From positions 1 through 41,577 of the forward strand of contig DATNLZ010000098.1 of NCBI GenBank assembly GCA_035602605.1: a DNA stretch of 41,577 nucleotides, given 5' to 3'. A program made the position numbers and the translations under genes. The DNA comes from DASQHY01 sp035602605 (GTDB taxonomy: Bacteria; Acidobacteriota; Terriglobia; Acidiferrales; UBA7541). This document shows positions 25,393 to 33,495 of the stretch, in pieces (positions within the stretch are counted from its first letter, which is position 1; every line of letters begins with the position of its first letter). The notes under the pieces were generated by a model. It saw only the letters and a program-made list of their open reading frames with translations. It did not search any database and was not told the origin of the DNA.

Positions 25393-27792
25393 ATGATGAT
25401 TTACGCAATCACCATTTTCCTCGGCGCGTTTTTATTATTCCAGGTTCAACTCATCAGCGCGAAGACCGTTCTGCCCTGGTTTGGCGGCTCACCCGCCGTT
25501 TGGACAACGTGCAATCTCTTTTTTCAAGGACTCCTGCTCGCCGGCTATGCCTACGGGCACGCTGCAGTCCGTCGTATCTCGCAACGCGCTCAGGGTCGGG
25601 TGCATGCGCTCTTGCTTTTGGCTTCGCTCGGCGTAGCCGCAGCGCTCGCGCTTGCTTGGAAGTCTCCCATTACACCACCGGGCTCATGGAAACCCCAAGG
25701 CAGCGCTGACCCGGTTATCCATATTCTCGCCATTCTGTTGATCAGTGTCGGTTTGCCCTACTTCCTGCTTTCTGCGACTGGCCCGATATTACAGGCTTGG
25801 CTCGGGCGAACCTACCGCGAGCAGACTGTGTATCGGCTTTACGCGCTATCCAATCTGGGTTCGCTGCTGGCTCTTGTAAGCTACCCCTTCTGGATAGAGC
25901 CTCGGATGGCACTGCAAACCCAGGCTCGATTCTGGTCGTGGTGCTACGCGGCATTTGCGCTAGCCTGCGCCTACTGTGCCTTGAGGAGCAGCACAGCAGA
26001 GAATAGCGCCGTGCTTGAGTCTCCTACGCCCAAAGAAAGAATATTCCCTGGAGAGCAACCAAGTTCCGAAAAACACGCAGGCCTCGGAACGGCAGCGAAC
26101 GACGCGATTCAAGCGGGCTCGGTACACTCGGTGAGTTGCCAGAAGAGTGGCGCGGCTCCAACGAAAGGACTTTGCGCGATTTGGCTTGGTTTGGCAGGAT
26201 GCGCTTCGGTGTTATTCCTGGCCACGACGAATCAACTGTGCCAGGAAATTGCTGTGATCCCGCTTCTCTGGGTGCTTCCGCTTTCCGTCTATCTACTGTC
26301 GTTTATTCTGTGCTTCGCCCGAGAACGCTGGTATTCGCGTCGCTGGTTTCATCCAGCGTTCGGCGGAGCGTTGTTGACAGCGTGTTTCCTATTGTATGGC
26401 GGAGCTGAAAGCAGCTTGGGTAAACAGATTGGATGCTATGTCGGAGTCTTGTTTGTTTGCTGTATGGTTTGCCACGGAGAACTAGCGAAATTGAAGCCCA
26501 GCGCGCGATTTCTCACCTTGTTTTATTTGATGTCGGCCTGCGGTGGTGTGCTGGGAGGAATTGCGGTCGCCCTTTTGGCCCCCCATTTGTTCCCCGGATT
26601 TTGGGAATACCAGGCTGGACTGTTGGCCGCATCGTTGCTGGTTCTGGCGGTTTTGACTCGCGACAATAATTCGTGGCTGCAAACCAGCGGAACGCGTGGC
26701 TCTCTCGCCGTGTTGTCAACGGCCGTCCTGCTTCCAGTCTGCGTGATTCTCGCGATACCAACTCTGCAAGGCGCGCGTAAATCCGTTTTCTTCATCGTTG
26801 CGCTACTGGCACTGTTGTTTCTGGTGAGCGGGCGAAAAAAGGGAGACGTTGCGCCTGGGAGCATTCCGAGACGCAACGTTGCCTTTTATTCGGGTGCCGC
26901 GATTTTCATTCTGGCACTGGTGCTGGGGGGAAGTTTGCGCGCTCGTTCGGTGAATGCGATTGCTTCGTTTCGAAACTTTTACGGCGTGCTCACCGTACGA
27001 GCGCAAGACCCCGGCGATGCAACAAGGGAAGCATACGCCTTGAGCCACGGGCTGACGGTGCACGGCTATCAGTTCCGAGCGGACTCTAAGAGGCGTCTGC
27101 CAACGTCTTACTACGGCACCGGTAGCGGAATTGGCCTGGCTTTGAAATATGCGCAAGCGACAAAACCAATCATCCATTCCGCAGCGCTGCGAATAGGTGT
27201 TGTTGGGCTGGGAATAGGAACGTTAGCCGCGTATGGCCGCAAAGGTGATTCCATTCGCTTTTACGAGATCAATCCGGAGGTGATCCGCCTGGCCACAAAG
27301 TCGGCCTATTTTACTTACATTCGCGATTCGCCGGCAAAGGTCGATGTTATTTCGGGCGATGGGCGCATATCGCTTGAGCGCGAGCTGCAGCGCGGCGAAG
27401 AGCACGATCTAGACGTCCTGGCCATCGATGCTTTCAGCGGCGATGCGATTCCTGTTCATCTATTGACCAAAGAAGCGTTTGAAATATATCTGCAGCGATT
27501 GAAGTCGCCGGGCGGAATTCTGGCCATTCACGTTAGCAATCGCTTTCTAGACCTCAAACGGGTTGTGTTTCGGGCTGCGGAAGAGTTCGGAATTCCTTGT
27601 GTCTGGGTGCAATCTGAGCGAACCGATGCACTAACCAGCAATAGCGATTGGATGCTCCTTTCGCACGATTCGACTTTCTTGAAATCGACCGACATACAAG
27701 AGAGTCGAGGAATCGAGAGTCCGCGTGCTCCCCGCGCACGGCTTTGGACCGATGATTACAGCAATTTGTTTCAGGTGCTGAGGAAGCAATAA
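25393..27792 (+). CDS. Fused membrane MFS-like / spermidine synthase-like protein
   Basis: A 799-residue protein. The N-terminal part (about 1-560) has at least ten hydrophobic segments in two blocks, separated by a hydrophilic loop near 210-260. The C-terminal 230 residues are a class-I methyltransferase fold of the spermidine-synthase type: GLGIGT (607-610 region), acidic E625 in YEINPE, a GDGR segment, and D679 in IDAFSGDAIP. Dedicated polyamine-binding features of SpeE are not obvious, so aminopropyl transfer is unproven. No decarboxylase or other polyamine gene is adjacent. The start has no strong ribosome-binding site. Such fusions are common in soil bacteria, and their substrate is not established. 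Confidence 0.85.
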   Translation: MMIYAITIFLGAFLLFQVQLISAKTVLPWFGGSPAVWTTCNLFFQGLLLAGYAYGHAAVRRISQRAQGRVHALLLLASLGVAAALALAWKSPITPPGSWKPQGSADPVIHILAILLISVGLPYFLLSATGPILQAWLGRTYREQTVYRLYALSNLGSLLALVSYPFWIEPRMALQTQARFWSWCYAAFALACAYCALRSSTAENSAVLESPTPKERIFPGEQPSSEKHAGLGTAANDAIQAGSVHSVSCQKSGAAPTKGLCAIWLGLAGCASVLFLATTNQLCQEIAVIPLLWVLPLSVYLLSFILCFARERWYSRRWFHPAFGGALLTACFLLYGGAESSLGKQIGCYVGVLFVCCMVCHGELAKLKPSARFLTLFYLMSACGGVLGGIAVALLAPHLFPGFWEYQAGLLAASLLVLAVLTRDNNSWLQTSGTRGSLAVLSTAVLLPVCVILAIPTLQGARKSVFFIVALLALLFLVSGRKKGDVAPGSIPRRNVAFYSGAAIFILALVLGGSLRARSVNAIASFRNFYGVLTVRAQDPGDATREAYALSHGLTVHGYQFRADSKRRLPTSYYGTGSGIGLALKYAQATKPIIHSAALRIGVVGLGIGTLAAYGRKGDSIRFYEINPEVIRLATKSAYFTYIRDSPAKVDVISGDGRISLERELQRGEEHDLDVLAIDAFSGDAIPVHLLTKEAFEIYLQRLKSPGGILAIHVSNRFLDLKRVVFRAAEEFGIPCVWVQSERTDALTSNSDWMLLSHDSTFLKSTDIQESRGIESPRAPRARLWTDDYSNLFQVLRKQ

Positions 27793-27862
27793 ATGCTTCC
27801 GGCGCAAGGGTTGGCTTCCCGTAAATTTGCGTCTCAACAACCAAGCGGTTCAAGACGCGGAA

Positions 27863-28675
27863 TCAAGAGCCGGTGGAGGAATAGCGGCGTACACCCTGAT
27901 TCCAGGCAAAAATGGCGATGCCCAGTGACACCGCTGCGACTACGGGAATCAGTGGCGCATACTGATGGTATTCGGGCCGACCCAGTAGCCGTACGCTGGG
28001 ATAGAACGTCGCGAAGCCAAAGGGAATAATCCAGCTCAGAAAGAACTGAATGGGGCCGCTGTAGATCGAGAGTGGATAACGCCCGAAGGCCAGAAGATTC
28101 CATGCCGGAGGGTGCAAGCCGATACGGTCTTCCATGAAAAAAGAGACAGTGGTCAGAGCGAGGAACACCGCCATATAGATGATGCCGCCGCAAACAGCAA
28201 AGAAAATGAGCTCGATACTTCCTACCACCGACCAGTGGTAGCTGAGACGATGCGCGGCCCATAGAACAACGACGAGACCGGTACCGACTTCCTGAAAAGA
28301 CTCGATGCGAAACGCCTCAAATAGCACCTGAAAAAGCGAGCTGACGGGACGAAGCAAGACGCGGTCAAACTTTCCCTCAATGATGTAGGTGCTGCCAAAT
28401 TCGTAGAGGTTCATGCTCAAGACATTGAAGAGGCCAAAGGGAATCATGGAGAAGCCATAGAGGAAGAGGACTTCTTCAAAGCGCCAGCCGGCCAGACTCG
28501 GGATTCTCGAGAAGAGCACAACAACGAATCCGAGGGAAAACAATGTAGCTGCCATGCTAGTGACTACGCCAATCAGGAAATCGGCGCGATAACTGACGCG
28601 CACCTTGAAATATTGAACGAAATAATGGCTGAGGAGGCCAAGGTGTCGGCGCACGTTGATGAGGCTGGGTTCCAT
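27863..28675 (-). CDS. ABC-2 family exporter permease, subunit 2
   Basis: A 270-residue integral membrane protein with about six hydrophobic segments, of the ABC-2-like type that works as a heteromer. Typical features are FKVRVSYRADFLIG at the N-terminus and YEFGSTYIIEGKFDRVLLRPVSSLFQ, the cytoplasmic coupling segment of this family. It is third in a minus-strand operon after the ATPase and first permease, with an 85-base gap to the latter. Substrate unknown; relatives move drugs or cell-surface lipids. Confidence 0.85.
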   Translation of the reverse strand: MEPSLINVRRHLGLLSHYFVQYFKVRVSYRADFLIGVVTSMAATLFSLGFVVVLFSRIPSLAGWRFEEVLFLYGFSMIPFGLFNVLSMNLYEFGSTYIIEGKFDRVLLRPVSSLFQVLFEAFRIESFQEVGTGLVVVLWAAHRLSYHWSVVGSIELIFFAVCGGIIYMAVFLALTTVSFFMEDRIGLHPPAWNLLAFGRYPLSIYSGPIQFFLSWIIPFGFATFYPSVRLLGRPEYHQYAPLIPVVAAVSLGIAIFAWNQGVRRYSSTGS

Positions 28676-28760
28676 TTTCGTGTTAGAAATTCTCCCAATT
28701 CTGGTACTCGATTCGTTGTCTATGAAAAGCTGCGGAGTTCATCATAAGCAGAAAAACCTT

Positions 28761-29630
28761 CTAACCTCCGTGAATCGTGATCTTTTGTGTGGCGCGATTC
28801 CACCAGAGATGACCTAGCCAAAGCAGCGCGACTACCCAGACAAGTTGCGTGACCAGAGCACGCGCGCACGCAGGGCCGCTGAGCTTGCCTAGATAAATTT
28901 GTAACGGCGTGTAGGCGATGTGCTCAAAAGGAAGGAACGACGAAATTGACCGCACTGGCGGAGGAAAGAAGCTGAGAGGCACCAGCAGGCCCGAAAGCAG
29001 CTCGATGAGCCAGAATTTTGCGCGGATCAGTGCGAGAATAGACTTCAGCGGAATAGCGCACGTGCCGATCAGAAAATTAATCGCGCCCATCAGAAGAAAA
29101 CTACCCGCGGCTGAGACCAGAAACAGAAAGAAGTAGGCCCAGGATGCGGGTGGCCGCACGGGAAACAGGAGGGAGATGACGATGGCGGTCGGCGCCGTCA
29201 GCAGCATAAGGCGAAAAGCCGACTCGCCCATAGCTCGCGTCAGCCACATCCACTGAACAGAAACAGGCTTAAGAAGATCCATGGCGATTTTGCCTTCGAT
29301 GACCTCATAAGCCATTTCTTGATCAATCGTATTCCAGTAAAACGAGCGAAGGATCCAACCCACGCTTACGTAAGTGAGAATTTGGGAAAGATCATAACCG
29401 GCAATGGCTCCCGAGGCCGAACGCGAAAGACCGCTCGACTGCGCAAATACCGCCCGCCAGATGAAGTAATACACGGTCACATTGATGAGGTACGTAATGA
29501 TCCCGGTGTAATAGCGGAGGCGGAAGGCCAGAATATTTACGAAGCCCACGCGCGCGAATTCCAGATAGGGCGCAAGTCTCGAGCGCAATCCGATGGGTCC
29601 CGGGGCAAGCGCTGGTGAGCTAGCGCTCAT
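28761..29630 (-). CDS. ABC-2 family exporter permease, subunit 1
   Basis: A 289-residue membrane protein with six or so membrane segments. It carries the same coupling segment as its partner (DQEMAYEVIEGKIAMDLLKPVSVQWM), so the two permeases are paralogues and probably form the heterodimeric pore. Its ATG overlaps the ATPase stop as ATGA, showing tight coupling. The N-terminal 20 residues are a cytoplasmic extension. Confidence 0.87.
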   Translation of the reverse strand: MSASSPALAPGPIGLRSRLAPYLEFARVGFVNILAFRLRYYTGIITYLINVTVYYFIWRAVFAQSSGLSRSASGAIAGYDLSQILTYVSVGWILRSFYWNTIDQEMAYEVIEGKIAMDLLKPVSVQWMWLTRAMGESAFRLMLLTAPTAIVISLLFPVRPPASWAYFFLFLVSAAGSFLLMGAINFLIGTCAIPLKSILALIRAKFWLIELLSGLLVPLSFFPPPVRSISSFLPFEHIAYTPLQIYLGKLSGPACARALVTQLVWVVALLWLGHLWWNRATQKITIHGG

Positions 29631-30772
29631 CGCAATGGACCTTTCGCTTTCGCATCCGGTGTTTTGGTATTGAGCGCATTCGTGCCTGGCACCTCCGCTT
29701 CTAGCCCTCCCTTTGGTTGCGCGTTATTTTCTTCCGCCGTGTTCACCACCCCATCCGAATAAATGCGCTTCACGACTTCTTCGATGGGCTCATCTTCAAT
29801 GATGAAATCGCGGACTTCGACAGAAGCGAGAATGTCGCGAATAAGGTCGGAGCTCGAGATTCTGGTGCGGTCGAAGCGGATGCGGCAGGTCATTTCATCG
29901 AGACGCTCGAATTGGAGTGAAGCGCTTGCTGGCGATTGCGCGAGAGAGCGCTCGAAGGTGCTAAGCCGCGGACCCTGTTCACCATCGCGGAGAATGAATT
30001 TAATCTGCTTGGTACGCAGCAATCTTTCCTTGAGCAGACCCAGGGGACCGTCATAGAGCAATCGGCCATGATCGATGATCATGATGCGGCGGCAAAGCTC
30101 CTCGATGTCGTCGAGGTCGTGAGTGGTCAGAAGAACAGTGGTCTGGTAACGTTGGTTGATGGCCCGAAGGAACTGGCGAATTTGATCCTTGGCGACAACA
30201 TCGAGACCGATCGTCGGCTCATCAAGAAACAACAGCGGCGGGTTATGCAGCAGCGCGGCCGCCAGATCGCAGCGCATGCGTTCACCGAGAGAGAGTTTGC
30301 GCACCGGTGTGTGCAAGTAATCGCGGATGCCGAGAACCTTGTCGAAAAGTTCCATCCGCTCGTCGAAATCGCATCGGGAAACGTCATAGATGCGGCGCAA
30401 CAACTTAAATGATTCGATTACGGCGATGTCCCACCAAAGCTGGGTGCGCTGGCCAAAAACGACCCCGATCGTTTTGACGTAGGCCGTGCGCAGGCGCCAG
30501 GGAACGAAGCCATTGGAAATGATTTCGCCGGAGCTCGGCACCAAGATGCCGGTCAACATCTTGATGGAGGTAGATTTGCCGGCGCCATTCGGACCGATGT
30601 ACCCGACCATTTCGCCCCGAGCGATTTCGAAGGAGATGCTGTCCACGGCCTTGACGGTTCGGTATTCGCGATGAAACAGATTGACCAACCCTCCCCGCAG
30701 GCCTTCGCGTCGCTTGAAGGTGCGGAACTCTTTGGAGAGCTCACGGACGAGGATGAGAGGTGCAGACGACAT
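29627..30772 (-). CDS. ABC exporter ATP-binding protein
   Basis: A 381-residue nucleotide-binding subunit, longer than the usual 300-330. Motifs are Walker A GPNGAGKST, ABC signature LSLGERMRC, Walker B LLFLDEPTIGLD and H-loop TTHDLDD. The core is followed by a regulatory domain (about 240-335, LRDGEQGPR through IEEVVKRIYS), as in drug and polysaccharide exporters of the ABC-2 type. The final 35 or so residues are a hydrophilic tail rich in A, K, P, G and N, probably disordered. It is first in the operon with two permeases. The ribosome-binding site before the ATG is weak. Confidence 0.9.
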   Translation of the reverse strand: MSSAPLILVRELSKEFRTFKRREGLRGGLVNLFHREYRTVKAVDSISFEIARGEMVGYIGPNGAGKSTSIKMLTGILVPSSGEIISNGFVPWRLRTAYVKTIGVVFGQRTQLWWDIAVIESFKLLRRIYDVSRCDFDERMELFDKVLGIRDYLHTPVRKLSLGERMRCDLAAALLHNPPLLFLDEPTIGLDVVAKDQIRQFLRAINQRYQTTVLLTTHDLDDIEELCRRIMIIDHGRLLYDGPLGLLKERLLRTKQIKFILRDGEQGPRLSTFERSLAQSPASASLQFERLDEMTCRIRFDRTRISSSDLIRDILASVEVRDFIIEDEPIEEVVKRIYSDGVVNTAEENNAQPKGGLEAEVPGTNALNTKTPDAKAKGPLR

Positions 30773-31070
30773 CGTCGAGATCGAGAAGAGATTGTACTGG
30801 AGGGCATGGGCGCAAAGGAAGCAAAGCCAGGCCTCAAGAGAAACCGAGTATCGGCTGCGTGGGTGACCTACCGTTTCTGTAAGCGTCGATTCTAACGGGT
30901 TTTATGCAATGTTGAACACGTTCAAGATTTCATGCCCGGCCCAGGGGGTCGCGAGTACCGGGAGCGCTTCCTGGTAGTGTTCCCCGTGGCCCCCGTGAAG
31001 CATCAAAATCTTTAGGAGAATCTGGTCGAGCCGAAGCCGTGAATTAGAAATTGCTCAAGGAGAAACGATA
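30773..31070. other. Divergent intergenic region between ABC exporter and HhH lipoprotein
   Basis: About 300 bases with no gene, between divergent start codons, so it must hold both promoters. I see no clear -35/-10 pair. It contains the 14-base palindrome described separately, and AAGGAG lies before the ATG at 31071. Confidence 0.45.
30912..30925. promoter_or_regulatory. Perfect palindrome, possible operator
   Basis: TTGAAC-AC-GTTCAA, six-base arms with a two-base centre. It sits 140 bases upstream of the ABC ATPase start and 146 bases upstream of the lipoprotein gene, in a divergent promoter region where a dimeric regulator could act on both. I cannot name the regulator. Confidence 0.35.
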
Positions 31071-31526
31071 ATGGCTATGCGAAGGACGACGGTTTTCAGT
31101 TTGTGTTGGGCAGTAGTGCTGTCGATCGCTGCGGCAGGATGCAGCGTGAGTGTGAGCCAAAGCGAAGAGGAACGGCGCGCGCGAGAAGAAAAGACTCGCG
31201 AAGAGGCAGCCAGGGCTGCCGCGAAGGCTAAGCCGGCGCTCGAGGAAGCTGGGAGGAAAATTGGCGAGGCCGCGGACAGGGTCGCGACAGGTGCTCGTGC
31301 CGCCGCGCAGGGCGCAGAAGAGGGCTGGAAACGGTCCGGGCATCGCGTGGTGGACCTAAATACTGCCAGCGAGAGCGACTTAATGGATTTGCCGGGGATT
31401 GGCAGGAACGAGGCGCGCAAAATTATCGCGGGTCGTCCCTATCGTAATCGACATGACCTGGTTACAAAACGGATTCTTACGGAGAATGAGTACGCGAGGA
31501 TTCGAGAACAGACTGAAATCAAGTAA
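31071..31526 (+). CDS. Lipoprotein with coiled-coil linker and helix-hairpin-helix domain
   Basis: A 151-residue exported protein. The signal peptide ends in a lipobox (AAAGC, cysteine at 24). A charged, alanine-rich stretch (28-95, EEERRAREEKTREEAARAAA) should form a long helix. The last 60 residues are a helix-hairpin-helix pair of the ComEA/PsbU type (VDLNTASESDLMDLPGIGRNEARKI, residues about 101-148). In ComEA such a domain binds incoming DNA at the cell surface, but protein-protein roles are also known. No competence genes are adjacent. AAGGAG precedes the ATG. Confidence 0.8.
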   Translation: MAMRRTTVFSLCWAVVLSIAAAGCSVSVSQSEEERRAREEKTREEAARAAAKAKPALEEAGRKIGEAADRVATGARAAAQGAEEGWKRSGHRVVDLNTASESDLMDLPGIGRNEARKIIAGRPYRNRHDLVTKRILTENEYARIREQTEIK

Positions 31527-31617
31527 ATTTAGCAGGGACTCGACTTACTGAGATCGCTGTCGGCGCCTGCGCAGGGGAATCGCGCTCCCAGGTTACGCCC
31601 GACAGTTTGTCCGAAAA

Positions 31618-31640
31618 GCACCGCCCAGTGGGGGTGGTGC
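31618..31640 (-). terminator. Rho-independent terminator of the coiled-coil OmpA gene
   Basis: Read on the minus strand, GCACCACCC and GGGCGGTGC form a 9-bp stem (one G-U pair) with a five-base loop, followed directly by TTTT. It lies about 75 bases beyond the stop of the OmpA gene. Confidence 0.65.
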
Positions 31641-31659
31641 CTTGCGAAACATTTCCTCG

Positions 31660-31693
31660 CTGGAGCGCGCCACGACGAAATGGCGCGCTCCAG
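31660..31693. terminator. Strong hairpin between convergent genes
   Basis: A perfect 12-bp GC-rich stem, CTGGAGCGCGCC (31660-31671) with GGCGCGCTCCAG (31682-31693), and a 10-base loop. It separates the convergent HhH lipoprotein and OmpA genes and may stop transcription from both sides. There is no U-run directly next to it. Confidence 0.6.
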
Positions 31694-31712
31694 TCCATTA
31701 AAGTAGTGCTGC

Positions 31713-33308
31713 TTATTTGTCCTGGCCAGCGGCCGCACCGATCACATCCCCTGAGACGACCAGCTCAACCCGGCGGTTCATCTGACGACCAGCAACGGTG
31801 TCGTTGGAAGCGACGGGGCGGGCCTTGCCAAAGCCGCGCGAGGTAACTGCATCACCCTTTACGCCCTGGGTTAGCAGATATTCACGAACTGTATTCGCCC
31901 GCTGCTCGGAAAGTCGTTGATTGAACTCGTCGCCTCCAACGCTGTCGGTGTGACCTTCGATCTCGAGCTTGAGTCCAGGATGCGCGATGATGATGCCGGA
32001 AATTTTAGCAAGCTTTTCACGCGCGCCCGGTTTAAGCGTGTACTTGCCGGTGTCGAATAGGACGTCGGACATATTTACGATCAGTCCGCGAGCGGTCTCG
32101 CGAGTCTCAAGAACCAGGTTCAATTGCTGGCGAAGCTGCTCCCGAAGCTGCGCCTTTTCCTGCTCAGCTTGTGCCGCAGATTGTCGAGCTTTGGCGGTTT
32201 CGGCTTCGGCCTCGGTCTTTTCTTTGGCGGCACGTTCGGCCGCGGACTGTGCCTCGGCTTTGGCGCGCTCCGCTTCTGCCTTGGCTTGCTCGGCTTCGGC
32301 CTTGGCTCTTTGAGCGGCGGCCTTTTCGGATTCCGCCTGCGAAGCTTGTGCCTGGGCCTGCGCAGCTTGCGATTGTGCCGCCGCTTCGCGATTCTGTGAA
32401 GCCATCCGTTCATTGGCCAGACGTTCCTCTTCCATCCGGCGAACGGCGATCAAGCGCGCATCTTCGGCCATTTGCGCAGCTTCGCGCGAATTCTGTGCCA
32501 CGGTTTTTTTGCCGACTTTGCCACGCTGCTCATCTTCAGCGTTTTGCAAGCTAATTTCGGCTTTTTGCAGAATTTCCGCCGCATAGCGATCAGCACCAGT
32601 CCAGCGAGCAATGCGCACGGCGTTTCGAGCTTCGTAGAGTTCCAAAGGAGTTTTCTTGTCGAGACCGATTGGGCGGCGGTCAGTTTCAGGAACATTTAAG
32701 AGGTACTGGCCGCGCTGCAGCAGCTCATATTGAGCGTCTATGGGCTGGCTGGTTCCGGAAGTTTCATTGGTAACGAAATTTTCCATAATCACGACATCGC
32801 TTGGCTGGGTAACGGCGAAATATGGTTCAGCAGTGACGATCAAACCAAAGGTTTGGAGATCCGTGGTCACTTCCATTTTGCTGCTAGTGCCGTTAAGGAG
32901 AACCTCCCCAAGATTCTTAGGTCGACCTTCCGGAGTCACGGCCCACAAGACGTAGGTTAGATACTCAGGACCAAACTGAGTGGCGGACGAGAGTTTTTCC
33001 ATGTGGGCCTTAATCTCAATGCGACCCTGCTTGCTGTTTACGGTGGCTTGACCTTTTGCTTCAGGCATCAGGGCGGTCCCGCGGAACGCTATTTCCGTAG
33101 GTCCGCTGCGGTGTCGATAATTGACGGCTTTGGTGGTACGACCTACAACAGTTACTTTGTAAACCGGAACTTTGCCGGAGGTATCCAGGTACACGCTCTG
33201 GCGACGGTTTTCTCGGTTTTGCGCAGGAGACTGATCGGCTGTCTGTGCCATTGCGGAGCAGGCCCATGTCAGGGCCAAGGGTACGAAAAATGTTAACGCA
33301 CGCTTCAT
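31713..33308 (-). CDS. OmpA-family protein with long alanine/glutamate-rich coiled coil
   Basis: A 531-residue envelope protein. The signal peptide ends at SAMAQ (residue about 22). The N-terminal half is probably all-beta, followed by a helical region (about 225-300). Residues about 300-400 are a highly repetitive coiled coil (EAEQAKAEAERAKAEAQ type heptads). The C-terminal OmpA domain (about 415-522) is canonical: VLFDTGKYTLKP, the peptidoglycan-binding EGHTDSVGG, then NQRLSEQRANTVREYL and MNRRVELVV. It should anchor to peptidoglycan, with the coiled coil as a spacer. Its start has GAGGTG seven bases before ATG. A palindrome lies about 54 bases upstream of the start. Confidence 0.88.
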   Translation of the reverse strand: MKRALTFFVPLALTWACSAMAQTADQSPAQNRENRRQSVYLDTSGKVPVYKVTVVGRTTKAVNYRHRSGPTEIAFRGTALMPEAKGQATVNSKQGRIEIKAHMEKLSSATQFGPEYLTYVLWAVTPEGRPKNLGEVLLNGTSSKMEVTTDLQTFGLIVTAEPYFAVTQPSDVVIMENFVTNETSGTSQPIDAQYELLQRGQYLLNVPETDRRPIGLDKKTPLELYEARNAVRIARWTGADRYAAEILQKAEISLQNAEDEQRGKVGKKTVAQNSREAAQMAEDARLIAVRRMEEERLANERMASQNREAAAQSQAAQAQAQASQAESEKAAAQRAKAEAEQAKAEAERAKAEAQSAAERAAKEKTEAEAETAKARQSAAQAEQEKAQLREQLRQQLNLVLETRETARGLIVNMSDVLFDTGKYTLKPGAREKLAKISGIIIAHPGLKLEIEGHTDSVGGDEFNQRLSEQRANTVREYLLTQGVKGDAVTSRGFGKARPVASNDTVAGRQMNRRVELVVSGDVIGAAAGQDK

Positions 33309-33361
33309 GTTTTCACCTCAATCGTTGAGCAGTATTCCGACGCGATCGACAGTGATCCACA

Positions 33362-33374
33362 CAGTGTGACACTG
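33362..33374. promoter_or_regulatory. Palindrome upstream of the OmpA coiled-coil gene, possible operator
   Basis: CAGTGT-G-ACACTG, a perfect 6+1+6 palindrome. It is nested in a wider imperfect inverted repeat: GCGAT...CAGTG upstream and CACTGATCGC downstream (about 33342-33379). It lies 54-66 bases upstream of the minus-strand ATG at 33308, where an operator or promoter-proximal hairpin would sit. Confidence 0.4.
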
Positions 33375-33495
33375 ATCGCTATACTAGTATTGGGAGTCCA
33401 AGCCCTGGGCGCCTATCGGGGAAAGTCCGCAAAATGCAAGGGGTTATCCCCGTAGGAATTTATAGTTCAAGACCGCTAAGCGTCGATCGGTCCGG

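Noticed and set aside
31071..31526. Competence locus
   Set aside because: Only the helix-hairpin-helix domain resembles ComEA; no comEC, pilus or dprA gene is adjacent.
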